The notes beneath the pieces are model-generated. The model saw only the letters and a list, made by a program, of their open reading frames with translations, ran no database searches and was not told the origin of the DNA. A program made the position numbers and the translations under genes. Positions 26,501-36,093 of a DNA stretch of 64,000 nucleotides are shown piece by piece. The stretch is taken from assembly GCA_022510615.1 (NCBI GenBank), contig JAFLTC010000009.1, positions 1 through 64,000 of the forward strand. The letters are read 5' to 3'. Origin of the DNA: Lachnospiraceae bacterium. Its GTDB lineage: Bacteria; Bacillota; Clostridia; Lachnospirales; Lachnospiraceae. Each line of letters starts with the position of its first letter. The stretch's first letter is position 1.

Positions 26501-29500
26501 CCATCCTGACTGTGTTTCAGAGGGGATGAATGGCAGTACAGAGACAAATTCAAAGAATCCTGTCCGATCAGAGAATAGAGAGTTTCTACCTGAGAGGCTC
26601 CTGCACCCTCTACCCAGAATACATCCTTTTCCTTCCGGTACAGCCGGATGTCTATCACTACCGCGGGTTCCAGACTGGAAATTTCTGAGTCACCTTTTCT
26701 GGCATGAAGTATTTTCTTATAATCTGCCACCTCTGTTCCACAGCCCGCCGGCAGCATACCAAGATAGGCCCAATCCTTATCATTGAATAACGTCCATCCT
26801 CCTGTCATGGTAAAGGTCTGGAGCTGCTCTTCAAAAAACGGCATATTCTGAACCCTTGGAACGTCCTCTTTGATATCCTTCGGTAAGATGGCCTGAAGCT
26901 GTTCCCTGGTAAAATCTGCCTCTGCATTTTGTAAGGTAATCCATTCCGCATCTGTATCAAAGGCAATGTGACATACATCATTCTCCTCATCAAAAACCGG
27001 CAGCGACATCTGCTGGAGAGACAGTTCATACATCGGCAGCATATGCTCATTTTCCCCAGACATCGTTTCAGGCATACGGCTTCCCTGTAAGAAAACCCGG
27101 GAAATCATGGAGCCCATTTCCTTTACATTACCTTCCCCTAAAATATAGGCTTCCAGTTCTTCATAAGGGATTTGTGCCGGGGCAGGCAGCGTAACTTCCT
27201 GTTCTCCGTCTAAAGTGACATATTCTCCGTCCAGTAGTGCCTCGGTAAGCATCTCCGTTCCATAGAGCTCACAGAGTTCCTTTACCGTTCCCTTTTTGTC
27301 CGGCCCATAATTCTGTATGTCAAATTCCGCCAGCGGCCGGAGTATCGGCTGATCCCAGAGGACACAGTTTTCCGGCGCCCCGGAGTTACCCGTACTACCC
27401 GGCTGAAAATCCGGGCAGACATATCGGAAAAGACCACCTACCGTCCCACGTGGTATCCGGGTGTATTCGTCAAACAGCGATAATGTATCCGGAATTTGTT
27501 CCCCGGAAGGATTGCCTTTAAGTTTTTCCTTAAACGCCTCAAATGTCATAACTGTCCCGTCACAATGCACTCCATCTAAGACAGCACACTCCTTTGCCAA
27601 AAGTACCACGGTGTCCCCCGGCAGGGCACGCCGGTCTCTGCCACCGGGAAGCTGAAGCTTCGCTTCCGATATCTCCCGGCACTCCCAATCCATGTCAATA
27701 TCGTCATTGGTTTTCAATATTTCTTCCACATAAGGTGCGTAGAGAACCTCCGGCTGATGCAGGCGTACATAAAACAACGCTGCCGCCTGTTCCATCGTCA
27801 GTTTCGCTTTCCGGTTATCAAATTGATAACCCTCCAGAGACACCCGGATACTTTCGTCTAACAGTCCTTCCTTTTTCGATACGCCCTGCCAGAGTTGTTC
27901 CGGCATAAATCCGTATGTCTCCACAATGCTTTTCAGACTGGTCTTTTCCGGCAGTGTGACGGAATATTTCGGCAGCTTCTTCACCTGTAGCTTCAGTTTC
28001 GGATTTCCGGCTATAATCTGCTCTGCGGTCACTCCGTACTCCCCCATGGCATCTACGAGATTCTGACAGGTGACAGAGAAAGCCTGATAGCACCTCTCAA
28101 CCCGCGCCTTTAATTCCTCTGCCAGAATGCGAAACCAGTCTGCCAGTATCGCCCCACAGAACGGGACTCTCTTATTTTGATTCTCCGACAGTCCCTCCGG
28201 TGCATAGGAAGGGTCTGCATTGAGCCTTTCAAAATACTTGGACAATCCCTGCATGTATTCCTCATCCACCACCTTGTCCGTAAAATCCACAGAAAACTCT
28301 CCCACCTTGCAGGACAGCCTTGGAAGGATAGGAAATATGACCGCTTCCTTTTCTTCCTTGTTTTGGTCCGTAGTTTCCAATGTAATCCGCAGCTTCGTAT
28401 TTTTTTCCAGCAGGTTTTCCACATAGGCATAATCAATATATTTGAAATCATTGATTCCTCCCATCGTTTGATCTGCACATAGGGTTCTTAGAAGCAGAGT
28501 CAGTACCTTTGTAAAATCCTCGTGGTGCAAAAACATCAGAAAAGTAAAACCGTATTGATACGTGCCGTCTTTTTCTTTTCCGGTGACCGAACACATAGGG
28601 GCAAGGATCAGGGACATCTCATATTTCTCCTCCTTTGTCAGGACATCCGAAAAGCATATCTCACTTTGTAAGTTCGCTGCCATCTGCTGCCTGTTATTTG
28701 CTGCCAGTTGCCACGGAGTAGCCGAATTAGAACCAAAGCTGAATTCTGCCCGCTGTTTAAAATGAAAGGAAAAGGAAATCTTAAAAAATAATACTTTCGC
28801 ATAGGCACTTAAAGAAAGCTCCAGGTCTACCGCCACTGACGACTTACGATAGCTCTCCAGCTTCAACTTGCAAAACGCCGATATCCGGGCAGACGCCCCT
28901 ACCGAGATCACCTTCAAATCCGCGCTTAAAAATAATGTCCCCACCACTCCCACGGTTGCCGAAGCCTGATAATACATACCATCCGGCTTACTTTTATCCG
29001 TAGGCTGGAAGATGCCGAAAATTCCCTCTAAAATACCAACGACCATCAGCGATACACCACCCTGCACCACTCCCAGATGAAAGCTCCGGGATAAGCCGAC
29101 GGACAGACCGATGCCGATTTTTAATACCGTTGAAAAGGAACCATTCACAACAGCCGGCACCGAATTCACCGCATCCCCGTAAAACTCTCCCAGATAGATG
29201 CCGCCGCGACCGGAATAAATCCCCATCGTGATGCCAAAAGAGCGGGTAAAATCCTGATTATGCGGGAATCCCAAATCCAGATAAAAGCTGCCATTGGTAT
29301 AGATCTCCACCAGAATTTCTCCCAGATAAATCGTAATGGCTCCCAGATCAAATTTTGAATATTTAGACGGAAGGGTCGTCTGACAATGGAGCATACCTAC
29401 CGCATCACTGATTTTTTTATAATATAAATCCAGTTTCAGATCATTAAAATTTTTCAGAACAGATTTTTCCGATGCCTGTACCTGAAGATTTGCTCCATAT

Positions 29501-32061
29501 ATCTTTGGGTCATAGAATAAAAGCTTGATCCGGAACATATCTGCCATCTCAAAATCCGATGCCACAATCCAGCCTGTCTCCCCGTATGTCATGACATCCT
29601 TTCGGGAGGTCATGGCACCTTTCCGGGAGGTTGACAATTTCTTCCTGACATCATCAAAAATTTCTTTTAAGGTCGCCCCCTCCGGTGACACTGACAAATG
29701 ATGCCCCAGACCAAAATAGTAGAGATGAAAGCCCTTCTGGTTTGTCGCCAGATTATTATTCGGATTTCCCTTCTCGGCATCCCAGCTGAGGGGATTGTCC
29801 GTATCAAATGTTTGTCCCATACAGTCTCCTAACAGGATATACTGAACAGACCCCTTACCGCTCCCTTGGCCTTTTTCATACTTGACTCCGATATCGGTAA
29901 TGTTCATAACACCGGCAATGCTTTTTTCCACATGATATAAAAGCGTGGCAGTGTGGTCGGACAGATTCAAAATGAACGTACAGTCACTGAGGGAAATTTT
30001 ATTAATAATATCCCACGGCGCCGGCAGGGTAACTCTTGCATTAGGATTTATGAGCCGGACAAAGGCGAGCACGACATCTCCCAGCGTGACACCCCCTATG
30101 GAGAAGGTCAGGGTTTTCTCCTTCTTATCATTGAGCTGATAGATACCCTGCAGATATTTATCCCAGAGCTGAACTCGAAACAGGTATTTCTTTTCCTCCT
30201 GAAGGATGTTATCTGCCTGCACTAAAAGTTTAAAAACCCCCACCTGCAAATATGCGGCCAGCGACAGTTCCGTGACGGAATCCTGCCTGTACAGCCGCAG
30301 TCGTCCTCCGGTGGTAATCTTTTGATCCAGTATGTCAAACCACACCTGACAGGTTGCATAGACCCGGAGTTCTTTTGAACCCGTGTCATAATATAATGAC
30401 AGATCATACAGTTTAATTCCCGTTTGAGCCTGCGTTCCTTCCTCTTTTCCAATAAAGGCCTTCACAAGAGCAATTAAATCCGGCTCTCCATAGGCCAGAC
30501 CTCCTTGAAAAACCCAGTTTTTTTCCGCATAGTCGGCAGACAAAGAAAGGGCAAATTTTTTCTTTTGTCCATCCGCCGAATCATGTTCAAATCCCAGCAT
30601 TCCGAAAATACCAAAAGACATACCGCCTCCCGTATATTCGAGTTCAGCCGTAATATTATCTAACAGAAATTTTACCTTATCATTAATTTTTAAATCCAGA
30701 ACATCGGAAACCTCAAATCCCAGAGTCAGACTCCTCTGCCTGCCATCGACTCCTATATCGACAGAGGCCAGCACATTTCCGGCATCATGACTATCCTTCT
30801 TCGCCCAGAAATCCGGCAATGTCACCTTACAGTCCTCAGCCAGATCCTGAAAGGTTACCTCCTTTTCCTCTTCTAATTCCAGATGTCCGGTAAATTGTAA
30901 ATCCGGATAATAGGCTGTCATCTCCCCTGTCAGTACTCTATTACCAAGCTTCGCCTGAATACTCGCCGCCAAAAACAGCGTAAGGATCGGCTTCTGACCC
31001 CACAGACTTTCTTCCCATTCTGCCTGTACATGGTTCAGGGTGAGATTAGGAACAAAAAGTTCCATTGGCTTTTTCATGACAAAAATTCCCCGGATATGTT
31101 GTAGTTTTCCCCCATGAAAGCTCTCCTTTGACCTTCTGTCATAAATCACATCCAGCTGCCGAAGACCAAAGCCGGAAAGAGGAACCCCGTCGGGTATAAG
31201 CATATCACTTGTGGGCAGTTGAAACACCTCTCCCAAAATCTTTGTAATATCATTTAGAACCAGGGGTGATTCTGGTGGTTCTATCATTGCTGTATATTGC
31301 ATGACCTCCCTGCCGGTAAATAAATCCATGGTAAAGGATAGTGTTTTCTCTATCCCCTTTATCCGAAATTCACATTTCATATAGGCCGTCGTGACCGGGG
31401 TTTCATCATACCACCACGCATTCTTTATGGTAGCGATAACAAGATTTCCCGACCCTGTTCCCATAGGCAGTTCCACCGGCTGTGCCAGCAAAAAATTAAT
31501 GGTCAGCAGAGGATACGAATCCGGATTCGGAGAAAGTGTTCCCCGTATCGGGATGTTTTTCCCGGAAAGCAGCCAGAAAAGCACCGACCACCGTTTATTT
31601 CCCTTCTCCGGTGGAGTAGAAACCCCGTTTATGTGGATTTTATCGTCACCACCTTTGTATCCCAGCACAGGATTTACGAGAGAAAAGCCCTCAAAGAGAG
31701 TTGTCTCCGGCTCGTAATTCGGAACATGCGGTGCCAGTACCCCAAACATTTCCGGAAAAGTGCTCTGACATATGGTTTCCAGCCTAATCTGGTATCCAAT
31801 CTGTCCTTTATCGCGCTGTTCCATCTCCATAGTCACTTTAGCTTCCCTTGACTGGACAGTTCCTGTCAGCCGCCCGATTTTTCCCGTTACACGCAAAGAA
31901 GCACCTGTGAGGGTAATTTCGCACTCCTCGATCTGGATTTTTTCCAACCTGAAAGTACGGAAAAAATCAACATAAATTTTCTCCCCAAAGGAGGCATCCA
32001 ATGATAAGACTTTCTGGCTCAATCTTTCCTGTAACAGTTCATTCAGTTTTTGTAAAGTCAT
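23509..32061 (-). CDS. Giant beta-rich protein of unknown function (2850 aa)
   Basis: The start is the ATG at 32061, which forms an ATGA overlap with the stop of the hydrolase gene and has GAGAAGG upstream; an ATG 10 codons earlier is less likely. No signal peptide or clear membrane helix is seen. Residues 1-1130 are dominated by alternating beta strands. A Gly-rich amphipathic stretch near 960-1130 (GLSVGLSRSFHLGVVQGGV; LSADLKVISVGASARISAF) looks like a large barrel or solenoid. Around 1400-1600 are weak LysM-like pieces (TSLKSIVETYGFMPEQLW). The motif MLPAGC occurs twice (near 1767 and 1973). The C-terminal 600 residues include helical parts. It recalls uncharacterised giant proteins of the DUF6603 kind, but that is from memory and unproven. 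Confidence 0.85.
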   Translation of the reverse strand: MTLQKLNELLQERLSQKVLSLDASFGEKIYVDFFRTFRLEKIQIEECEITLTGASLRVTGKIGRLTGTVQSREAKVTMEMEQRDKGQIGYQIRLETICQSTFPEMFGVLAPHVPNYEPETTLFEGFSLVNPVLGYKGGDDKIHINGVSTPPEKGNKRWSVLFWLLSGKNIPIRGTLSPNPDSYPLLTINFLLAQPVELPMGTGSGNLVIATIKNAWWYDETPVTTAYMKCEFRIKGIEKTLSFTMDLFTGREVMQYTAMIEPPESPLVLNDITKILGEVFQLPTSDMLIPDGVPLSGFGLRQLDVIYDRRSKESFHGGKLQHIRGIFVMKKPMELFVPNLTLNHVQAEWEESLWGQKPILTLFLAASIQAKLGNRVLTGEMTAYYPDLQFTGHLELEEEKEVTFQDLAEDCKVTLPDFWAKKDSHDAGNVLASVDIGVDGRQRSLTLGFEVSDVLDLKINDKVKFLLDNITAELEYTGGGMSFGIFGMLGFEHDSADGQKKKFALSLSADYAEKNWVFQGGLAYGEPDLIALVKAFIGKEEGTQAQTGIKLYDLSLYYDTGSKELRVYATCQVWFDILDQKITTGGRLRLYRQDSVTELSLAAYLQVGVFKLLVQADNILQEEKKYLFRVQLWDKYLQGIYQLNDKKEKTLTFSIGGVTLGDVVLAFVRLINPNARVTLPAPWDIINKISLSDCTFILNLSDHTATLLYHVEKSIAGVMNITDIGVKYEKGQGSGKGSVQYILLGDCMGQTFDTDNPLSWDAEKGNPNNNLATNQKGFHLYYFGLGHHLSVSPEGATLKEIFDDVRKKLSTSRKGAMTSRKDVMTYGETGWIVASDFEMADMFRIKLLFYDPKIYGANLQVQASEKSVLKNFNDLKLDLYYKKISDAVGMLHCQTTLPSKYSKFDLGAITIYLGEILVEIYTNGSFYLDLGFPHNQDFTRSFGITMGIYSGRGGIYLGEFYGDAVNSVPAVVNGSFSTVLKIGIGLSVGLSRSFHLGVVQGGVSLMVVGILEGIFGIFQPTDKSKPDGMYYQASATVGVVGTLFLSADLKVISVGASARISAFCKLKLESYRKSSVAVDLELSLSAYAKVLFFKISFSFHFKQRAEFSFGSNSATPWQLAANNRQQMAANLQSEICFSDVLTKEEKYEMSLILAPMCSVTGKEKDGTYQYGFTFLMFLHHEDFTKVLTLLLRTLCADQTMGGINDFKYIDYAYVENLLEKNTKLRITLETTDQNKEEKEAVIFPILPRLSCKVGEFSVDFTDKVVDEEYMQGLSKYFERLNADPSYAPEGLSENQNKRVPFCGAILADWFRILAEELKARVERCYQAFSVTCQNLVDAMGEYGVTAEQIIAGNPKLKLQVKKLPKYSVTLPEKTSLKSIVETYGFMPEQLWQGVSKKEGLLDESIRVSLEGYQFDNRKAKLTMEQAAALFYVRLHQPEVLYAPYVEEILKTNDDIDMDWECREISEAKLQLPGGRDRRALPGDTVVLLAKECAVLDGVHCDGTVMTFEAFKEKLKGNPSGEQIPDTLSLFDEYTRIPRGTVGGLFRYVCPDFQPGSTGNSGAPENCVLWDQPILRPLAEFDIQNYGPDKKGTVKELCELYGTEMLTEALLDGEYVTLDGEQEVTLPAPAQIPYEELEAYILGEGNVKEMGSMISRVFLQGSRMPETMSGENEHMLPMYELSLQQMSLPVFDEENDVCHIAFDTDAEWITLQNAEADFTREQLQAILPKDIKEDVPRVQNMPFFEEQLQTFTMTGGWTLFNDKDWAYLGMLPAGCGTEVADYKKILHARKGDSEISSLEPAVVIDIRLYRKEKDVFWVEGAGASQVETLYSLIGQDSLNLSLYCHSSPLKHSQDGLYLLNMKEVFLVKTNLSKETKYVKNALDSEVENWEFIANMRKQSNQFVKLLWECTVIGGGYWLYCPNANIPDNVFDGEGYGSLTFVAKSGGEMMCNAVYLPENLSGVTIYQEGKTVMAPMLPAGCVGYVVERDYDEEDIFKHLFQLLGYETHSHESASVMPVVESDDTGGKLKYQMVIPIWKMYGQSPYAAVGCETDLKLFFRDVLGNRLDCRMQEQIKIRGRYNDFLTGVHELPNTLLSYRFEKKEGRDILKICCEAKVSEELVEEDKLQAEKNLLITAYYQYQCEDVHISVQHSLSAGSFVEVDKTLLLTYIHSRYTDLENNRQETKPVELYLSFSPEENGGEPIQKLEVTLRVERTESGPEKGKEKEIVMCADSTVLPADNMAETFSLEDYRLAYGNQNDVYLLRADMLAGIRIQPYEHEIDSRKIHMPEFYAVLPFANGDANVWERQFLEDIERFLTGPQICMGAKECPEIVERLVNHKADIAEELSHRVKPVRAEVTKEALKKIEKLVKDRFSENLALAYDTGVIAAFHSEWKTEKYRLMPQIFSDQILTVSKLEAGDKEGVFCLFLKEDSGECRSWDIQFPYLEYDIEEGLDGYEKSQWLKLYQPVASDGKTINLMSDASIPYPKKECPLPPELLWQEGVTKEEEISRKEIRTEKKELRYKWRGKMAVNAVLQDTLYLELDYSGREVKISTNQENKFDILARYSLERAEIMDQLETDLKTAYKRMEKFAGDYVRYGPPVSGMGQNERKENELIKHTNSIDIKLGMKWEDEEEQLAFSILNQDDLTEELNLLGADFKPPEPISGIRLGDKVELNFSISNLPLHSCNQIIPKAWIVRNADLLHIKGASDGEPPTSFEIREDFIFRTEQMSLPAIQVVADYNAITLEERKEIQKAEQEMWSVLEMDTRKFRLDVTVFYEYPAVLWGQEENAMVRTPVTFIIDMQKPGEIAGYLSGWEIKEGSRLLMECNVYGRGSGTLIIKAGFVMDFDVAGR

Positions 32062-33176
32062 ACGCACATACCTTCTCTTGAAACAATGCATTTATCTGGC
32101 GGAATAGAATTGATTGGCATTCTCGGCATTCCTGCCCCTGGGGCTTCCGTTTCAGGTGAGTCATTGTCATCCTCAGCTGCCGGAGCTTCCGGTTCAGATA
32201 AACCAATGCCATCCCTAGCTCCTGAAATCAAATATGGAGCCTTAGGAAAATCCAGAGTATTGTAAATGTTACTTTCGGTGTCATGATGTTCCGCACCGCC
32301 GTACACGCTAACCGAATGTTTTTCTTGTCCTCCTTTAACATATTTTTCTGTTTTTTCCACAAAATCCAGACTTGGATGTTTATATCCTGAGCATTCCCCC
32401 GCACTAATAATCATTTTTTGCGGCTTATGTTTATTTAAAAATTTCAAATACGGTTGGTTCTCATCCCTATCTAACACTCTTTTTTTTATGCATTTATAAG
32501 TAAATATGTCATTACCGGAACCATGATGAGGAGCCAGCATTAGGAGCAATTCTCGTCCATTTATATGTTCTGCAAGCTTCTCTTCTATTCCATTTAACGC
32601 ACTAAAGGTGTGTATCGTGGCATCTCCGGGAAAGAGAAAATATGGTTTTCCCTCCGCAACCTCGTCTACATAACAATAAATAATCCCTCTGGTATTTTTT
32701 GCGACACCGCTCGTGCTACCGACTCTGGGATTTTGTATACCAATAGGGTATCCTGTTGTATCGGGACTTATAAAAAACCTGGAATGATAAGGATAAACCT
32801 TGGTATAAGTTTCCTGCATATTGTGTATGAATTTTCGATATTTCTTACCTGCCCCATAATTTCCTATAATAGCAGTAAGGTCAATATTAGATACATTAAC
32901 TTCCCTTTTGTATTCTTCCAATAAATCCTTTAAATGGTCCCAATGATCAGTATCCTGATGCGATATTACAATCAAATCGGGTCCCTTAACCTTTACAAGC
33001 AAGTTTATTGCCTCTTTTTTTATCGCTGCCCAATCATACTTCCCACAATGTTGAACCTTACCACAGTCGAATATCGCACAAAATGGTCCTCCACATAATC
33101 CTGATTTACCCTTATCGATCAATATGTTAAACAACCCCTGCCCCACATTATAGGTATATACTTCCACATTAGTCAT
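32058..33176 (-). CDS. Metallo-beta-lactamase-fold hydrolase (ComEC-like domain)
   Basis: 372 residues. The metal site is seen as VISHQDTDHWDH (near 71-80, an HxDxDH variant of HxHxDH), FLFPGDA (near 185) and LAPHHGSGND (near 214), as in soluble ComEC/Rec2-type MBL hydrolases. Some of these cleave nucleic acids or nucleotides. The last 45 residues are a Pro/Glu/Ala-rich tail (EAPAAEDDND). The start overlaps the stop of the 965-aa gene by 8 bases and the stop overlaps the giant gene by 4, so the three are translationally coupled. The substrate is unknown. Confidence 0.8.
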   Translation of the reverse strand: MTNVEVYTYNVGQGLFNILIDKGKSGLCGGPFCAIFDCGKVQHCGKYDWAAIKKEAINLLVKVKGPDLIVISHQDTDHWDHLKDLLEEYKREVNVSNIDLTAIIGNYGAGKKYRKFIHNMQETYTKVYPYHSRFFISPDTTGYPIGIQNPRVGSTSGVAKNTRGIIYCYVDEVAEGKPYFLFPGDATIHTFSALNGIEEKLAEHINGRELLLMLAPHHGSGNDIFTYKCIKKRVLDRDENQPYLKFLNKHKPQKMIISAGECSGYKHPSLDFVEKTEKYVKGGQEKHSVSVYGGAEHHDTESNIYNTLDFPKAPYLISGARDGIGLSEPEAPAAEDDNDSPETEAPGAGMPRMPINSIPPDKCIVSREGMCV

Positions 33177-36066
33177 TCTCTCCTACCTCCTCCTCTTCCG
33201 CATCATAGGCACCAAACCAGGCGATTTTCCCGTTTTCTCCCAGAATACGCACCTCCACTCCCTGAGGCGGCAGTGATATCTTGAAAACCTTCAGGGAAAG
33301 ACCATGGAGAAGCAGATACACTCCGCCTTTATTCTCCTTTTCCATACTCATACCGGTTATCCCGGCTGTCATAATCCCCTGTAGGAAAAAATCACCGCCG
33401 AAAATACCGCCGGTCTTTGCGCCTACATAACAACTAGTTCCACTCCATGCCGCTATGATTTCCAGAGACAGCATTTCATTTTTCCCCAACTGCCCCGATG
33501 GATTTAAAGGCAGTTGCCACACCAGCCCCATCCAGCTTTCGCCCAGCGTTCCCTGAGAGATAATAGCCTCAAAGGAAGCATACCCCATAGAATCCGGTGT
33601 CGTATTTTGATCTCCGAAAATCATCTGTGCCGACTGTATGCCAAAGGCATGAACAAAAGAATTCTCCCGAATCTCCGCCCTTTCTGCCGCCAGCTTAAGC
33701 TTCGCCATGTCAATCTCATATTGTTCTTCCGGTTTCTTAGTGAGTATCAACCCTTCGAACCCAAGGTTTTCGTAGGAGAACAAATCAAACTCCTCACAGA
33801 TCATAAAGGAGAGCACACCCTGTAGTTGAAAGGAAAAGGTATCGGTTCCGACAGACAAAATAACATCCTGCACCACAATCTTCTGGAGAACGGATACACC
33901 GGCGCTATATTCGATGGGCTGCTCCAGAAGAAACTGATAAACCTCCTGACCGTTTACTTTCTCCATCCCTCCCACCAGAACAAGGTTGTTTCCTTGTGAC
34001 TGTTCTACCGGGTGTACCGCCGAACCAAACAGATGATACGGGGTAAGTTCGGAATGACTCTGAAAGCGCTGCACAAGAGAATTCTCAATCTGAACAACCA
34101 TATCTCGGGTGCAAAAGTAAAACGGTTTATCCCCTTCCGTATAGACCGGCTTCCCCTCACAAAGCAAAAGAGCATTCACTTTGGATTTTGCCACGGAAAT
34201 GCCCTCCCCCGATACAGACACCTTGCCGTTTTCCACAGCGGCATACAGCACGTTAAGTTTCCCTCCGTCTATGGAGCGAAATACCGTCGCAAGCTCCGGA
34301 GATACTTTTTCCTCATCCACCTCACCCTGAGCTCCCAGAAGAAAAATTCCCTGAAATTCTTTTTTATCTAAAACCTCTGTCAGGGGCTCATAGCCCGTTT
34401 TAACATTCCCCTTCTCGTCATAGGCGTATTCTATTAAATAACGCAGTTGACTGCTCCCCTTCTCCTCTAAGACAGAGCGTAGGGAAACGTTTTTCGTATA
34501 CTTTAATATGAACAGACTGTTTTCGTCGTTCCATGACTCTTGAGAAAACAAAATCTTCCAGCCATCAATGAGAAAATTCAGTTCAATGGGGTTATCACAC
34601 AAATCCACAAATTCCCCTTTGGTGGCTGCTATCAAAAGACAGTCGGTCTGCTGAAGAGCCTGTCTGGCAGAGAAGCCCGGCTGGTACAGTCGAATGTCCG
34701 GTAACTGTTTTTCCTGTCCCTTTGCTTCACCGGTCTGGGCAATTCCCACCCAGTTCCAGTGCCCGCTTTCCGGCTGTACTCCAAGACACATACCGCTGGG
34801 TGTTAAAAGTACCACTTCCTTTTCATCACTCTTTGGCGCTGACTGTAATCCCTCTGTAAGAATGGCGTATCGTTTCCCGGACAGAAGTCTCTCTGCCTCA
34901 TTGATATCGGGAGTATCTGTCCCGGACAGGATACCTCTCCATGGCAGTAGGGGAAATGCCGGTGTCTTTTCTTTAAATTTAGCGATTTTGGGCACGAAAG
35001 AAACCATCCTGCCATCCTTCACCTGAAAAAACGGCATGGAAACCGGAGCGGAATAATAAGTACCCCGGACTGCTATCCAGGGAGCCGTCACCACGGTTTT
35101 ATCCATCTGATTCAGCACTGCACTCTGTTGTGCCTGAAAATCTATTATCAGTTCAGTGGTACTGTCCATAAAATATTCCGTTCCTGCCAATCCCGGCATA
35201 AGTTGCATCTGCTCTGGTTTTCCCGGAACACCTGCCAGAAATCCGCCTTCCACACCCAGATACCATCCCTGCCCCGCTGCAGCATAATTACCTCCCTCAC
35301 TAGTCAGTACTTCCGCTGTTTTTTCAAAGACTAACACAGCCCCTTCCAAAGACCGGACAGGCAATGGACTTCCCTGCGGGGTGGTAAAAAAACTATTCCA
35401 TTCACAGACCGGCAGGGAAAAATAAGTACTTTCCTTATCCGTCATGGCCGCCGGTGCAATCTGGGCTTTTAACGTTACTGTCTGCACCGGCTCCAGCAAA
35501 GATGCCTGAAATCGTCCCGTGAAATTTTTCTCTTTCCCATTTTCTGTATCTCCCGGCAGATTCATCAGATATTTCATACCGACATCGAGAGAAGAAAAGT
35601 TTTCCTTTCCGGTCTCAAAAGAAAATGTCAGTTTTCCCATGCTGTCCTGTAAATCCATGGTAATCTTTCCATCCACCGGTTGAAAAGATATCTCTTCCAC
35701 GCCAAAAATACCGGAAAAGGATAAAAAATTACCCTTTTCTTCCAGAAACTCTTTGAAAGAGATCCAATACTTTCCCGCCCTGAGTGTTAAATTATGTTCG
35801 GAGGCAGCAATATTTTGCCAAGACTCCATTTTTTCTTGCGGATTTTCGATCCAGAGCAGTCTGGCAGAGGCTCTATCCAAAAACCGTTCCACTTCTATGA
35901 CAAAGTCCTCGCCCGGTTGAAAGGTTTGCGGATAAAACACCAGGCATGTGCTGTCATTCCATATGCTCTGTATTTCCTTCGCCTCCTTTTTACTTCCCAG
36001 ACAAAATCCCTGAGCAGTCCGGTAAAAAATATATTTTCCCCGATAGATACTCGTTAGATTTTCCAT
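33169..36066 (-). CDS. 965-aa beta-rich protein, partner of the giant protein
   Basis: I do not recognise a named family. The protein has no signal peptide. It reads as a long run of short beta strands, with Gly/Ser turns (GSAVHPVEQSQGNNLVLVGGMEKV) and a Gly-rich C-terminus (GAKTGGIFGGDFFLQGIMTAGITGMS). Local style resembles the first third of the giant protein, which suggests that both belong to one assembly. The ATG has GGGAGAAGGG upstream. It is coupled to the hydrolase gene. Role unknown. Confidence 0.8.
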   Translation of the reverse strand: MENLTSIYRGKYIFYRTAQGFCLGSKKEAKEIQSIWNDSTCLVFYPQTFQPGEDFVIEVERFLDRASARLLWIENPQEKMESWQNIAASEHNLTLRAGKYWISFKEFLEEKGNFLSFSGIFGVEEISFQPVDGKITMDLQDSMGKLTFSFETGKENFSSLDVGMKYLMNLPGDTENGKEKNFTGRFQASLLEPVQTVTLKAQIAPAAMTDKESTYFSLPVCEWNSFFTTPQGSPLPVRSLEGAVLVFEKTAEVLTSEGGNYAAAGQGWYLGVEGGFLAGVPGKPEQMQLMPGLAGTEYFMDSTTELIIDFQAQQSAVLNQMDKTVVTAPWIAVRGTYYSAPVSMPFFQVKDGRMVSFVPKIAKFKEKTPAFPLLPWRGILSGTDTPDINEAERLLSGKRYAILTEGLQSAPKSDEKEVVLLTPSGMCLGVQPESGHWNWVGIAQTGEAKGQEKQLPDIRLYQPGFSARQALQQTDCLLIAATKGEFVDLCDNPIELNFLIDGWKILFSQESWNDENSLFILKYTKNVSLRSVLEEKGSSQLRYLIEYAYDEKGNVKTGYEPLTEVLDKKEFQGIFLLGAQGEVDEEKVSPELATVFRSIDGGKLNVLYAAVENGKVSVSGEGISVAKSKVNALLLCEGKPVYTEGDKPFYFCTRDMVVQIENSLVQRFQSHSELTPYHLFGSAVHPVEQSQGNNLVLVGGMEKVNGQEVYQFLLEQPIEYSAGVSVLQKIVVQDVILSVGTDTFSFQLQGVLSFMICEEFDLFSYENLGFEGLILTKKPEEQYEIDMAKLKLAAERAEIRENSFVHAFGIQSAQMIFGDQNTTPDSMGYASFEAIISQGTLGESWMGLVWQLPLNPSGQLGKNEMLSLEIIAAWSGTSCYVGAKTGGIFGGDFFLQGIMTAGITGMSMEKENKGGVYLLLHGLSLKVFKISLPPQGVEVRILGENGKIAWFGAYDAEEEEVGEND

Positions 36067-36093
36067 CCCTTCTCCCTTCTAAAACTGACAAGT

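Noticed and set aside
23509-32061. Reading the giant protein as an NRPS or polyketide synthase
   Set aside because: No adenylation, condensation, ketosynthase or carrier motifs occur. The sequence is beta-rich throughout.
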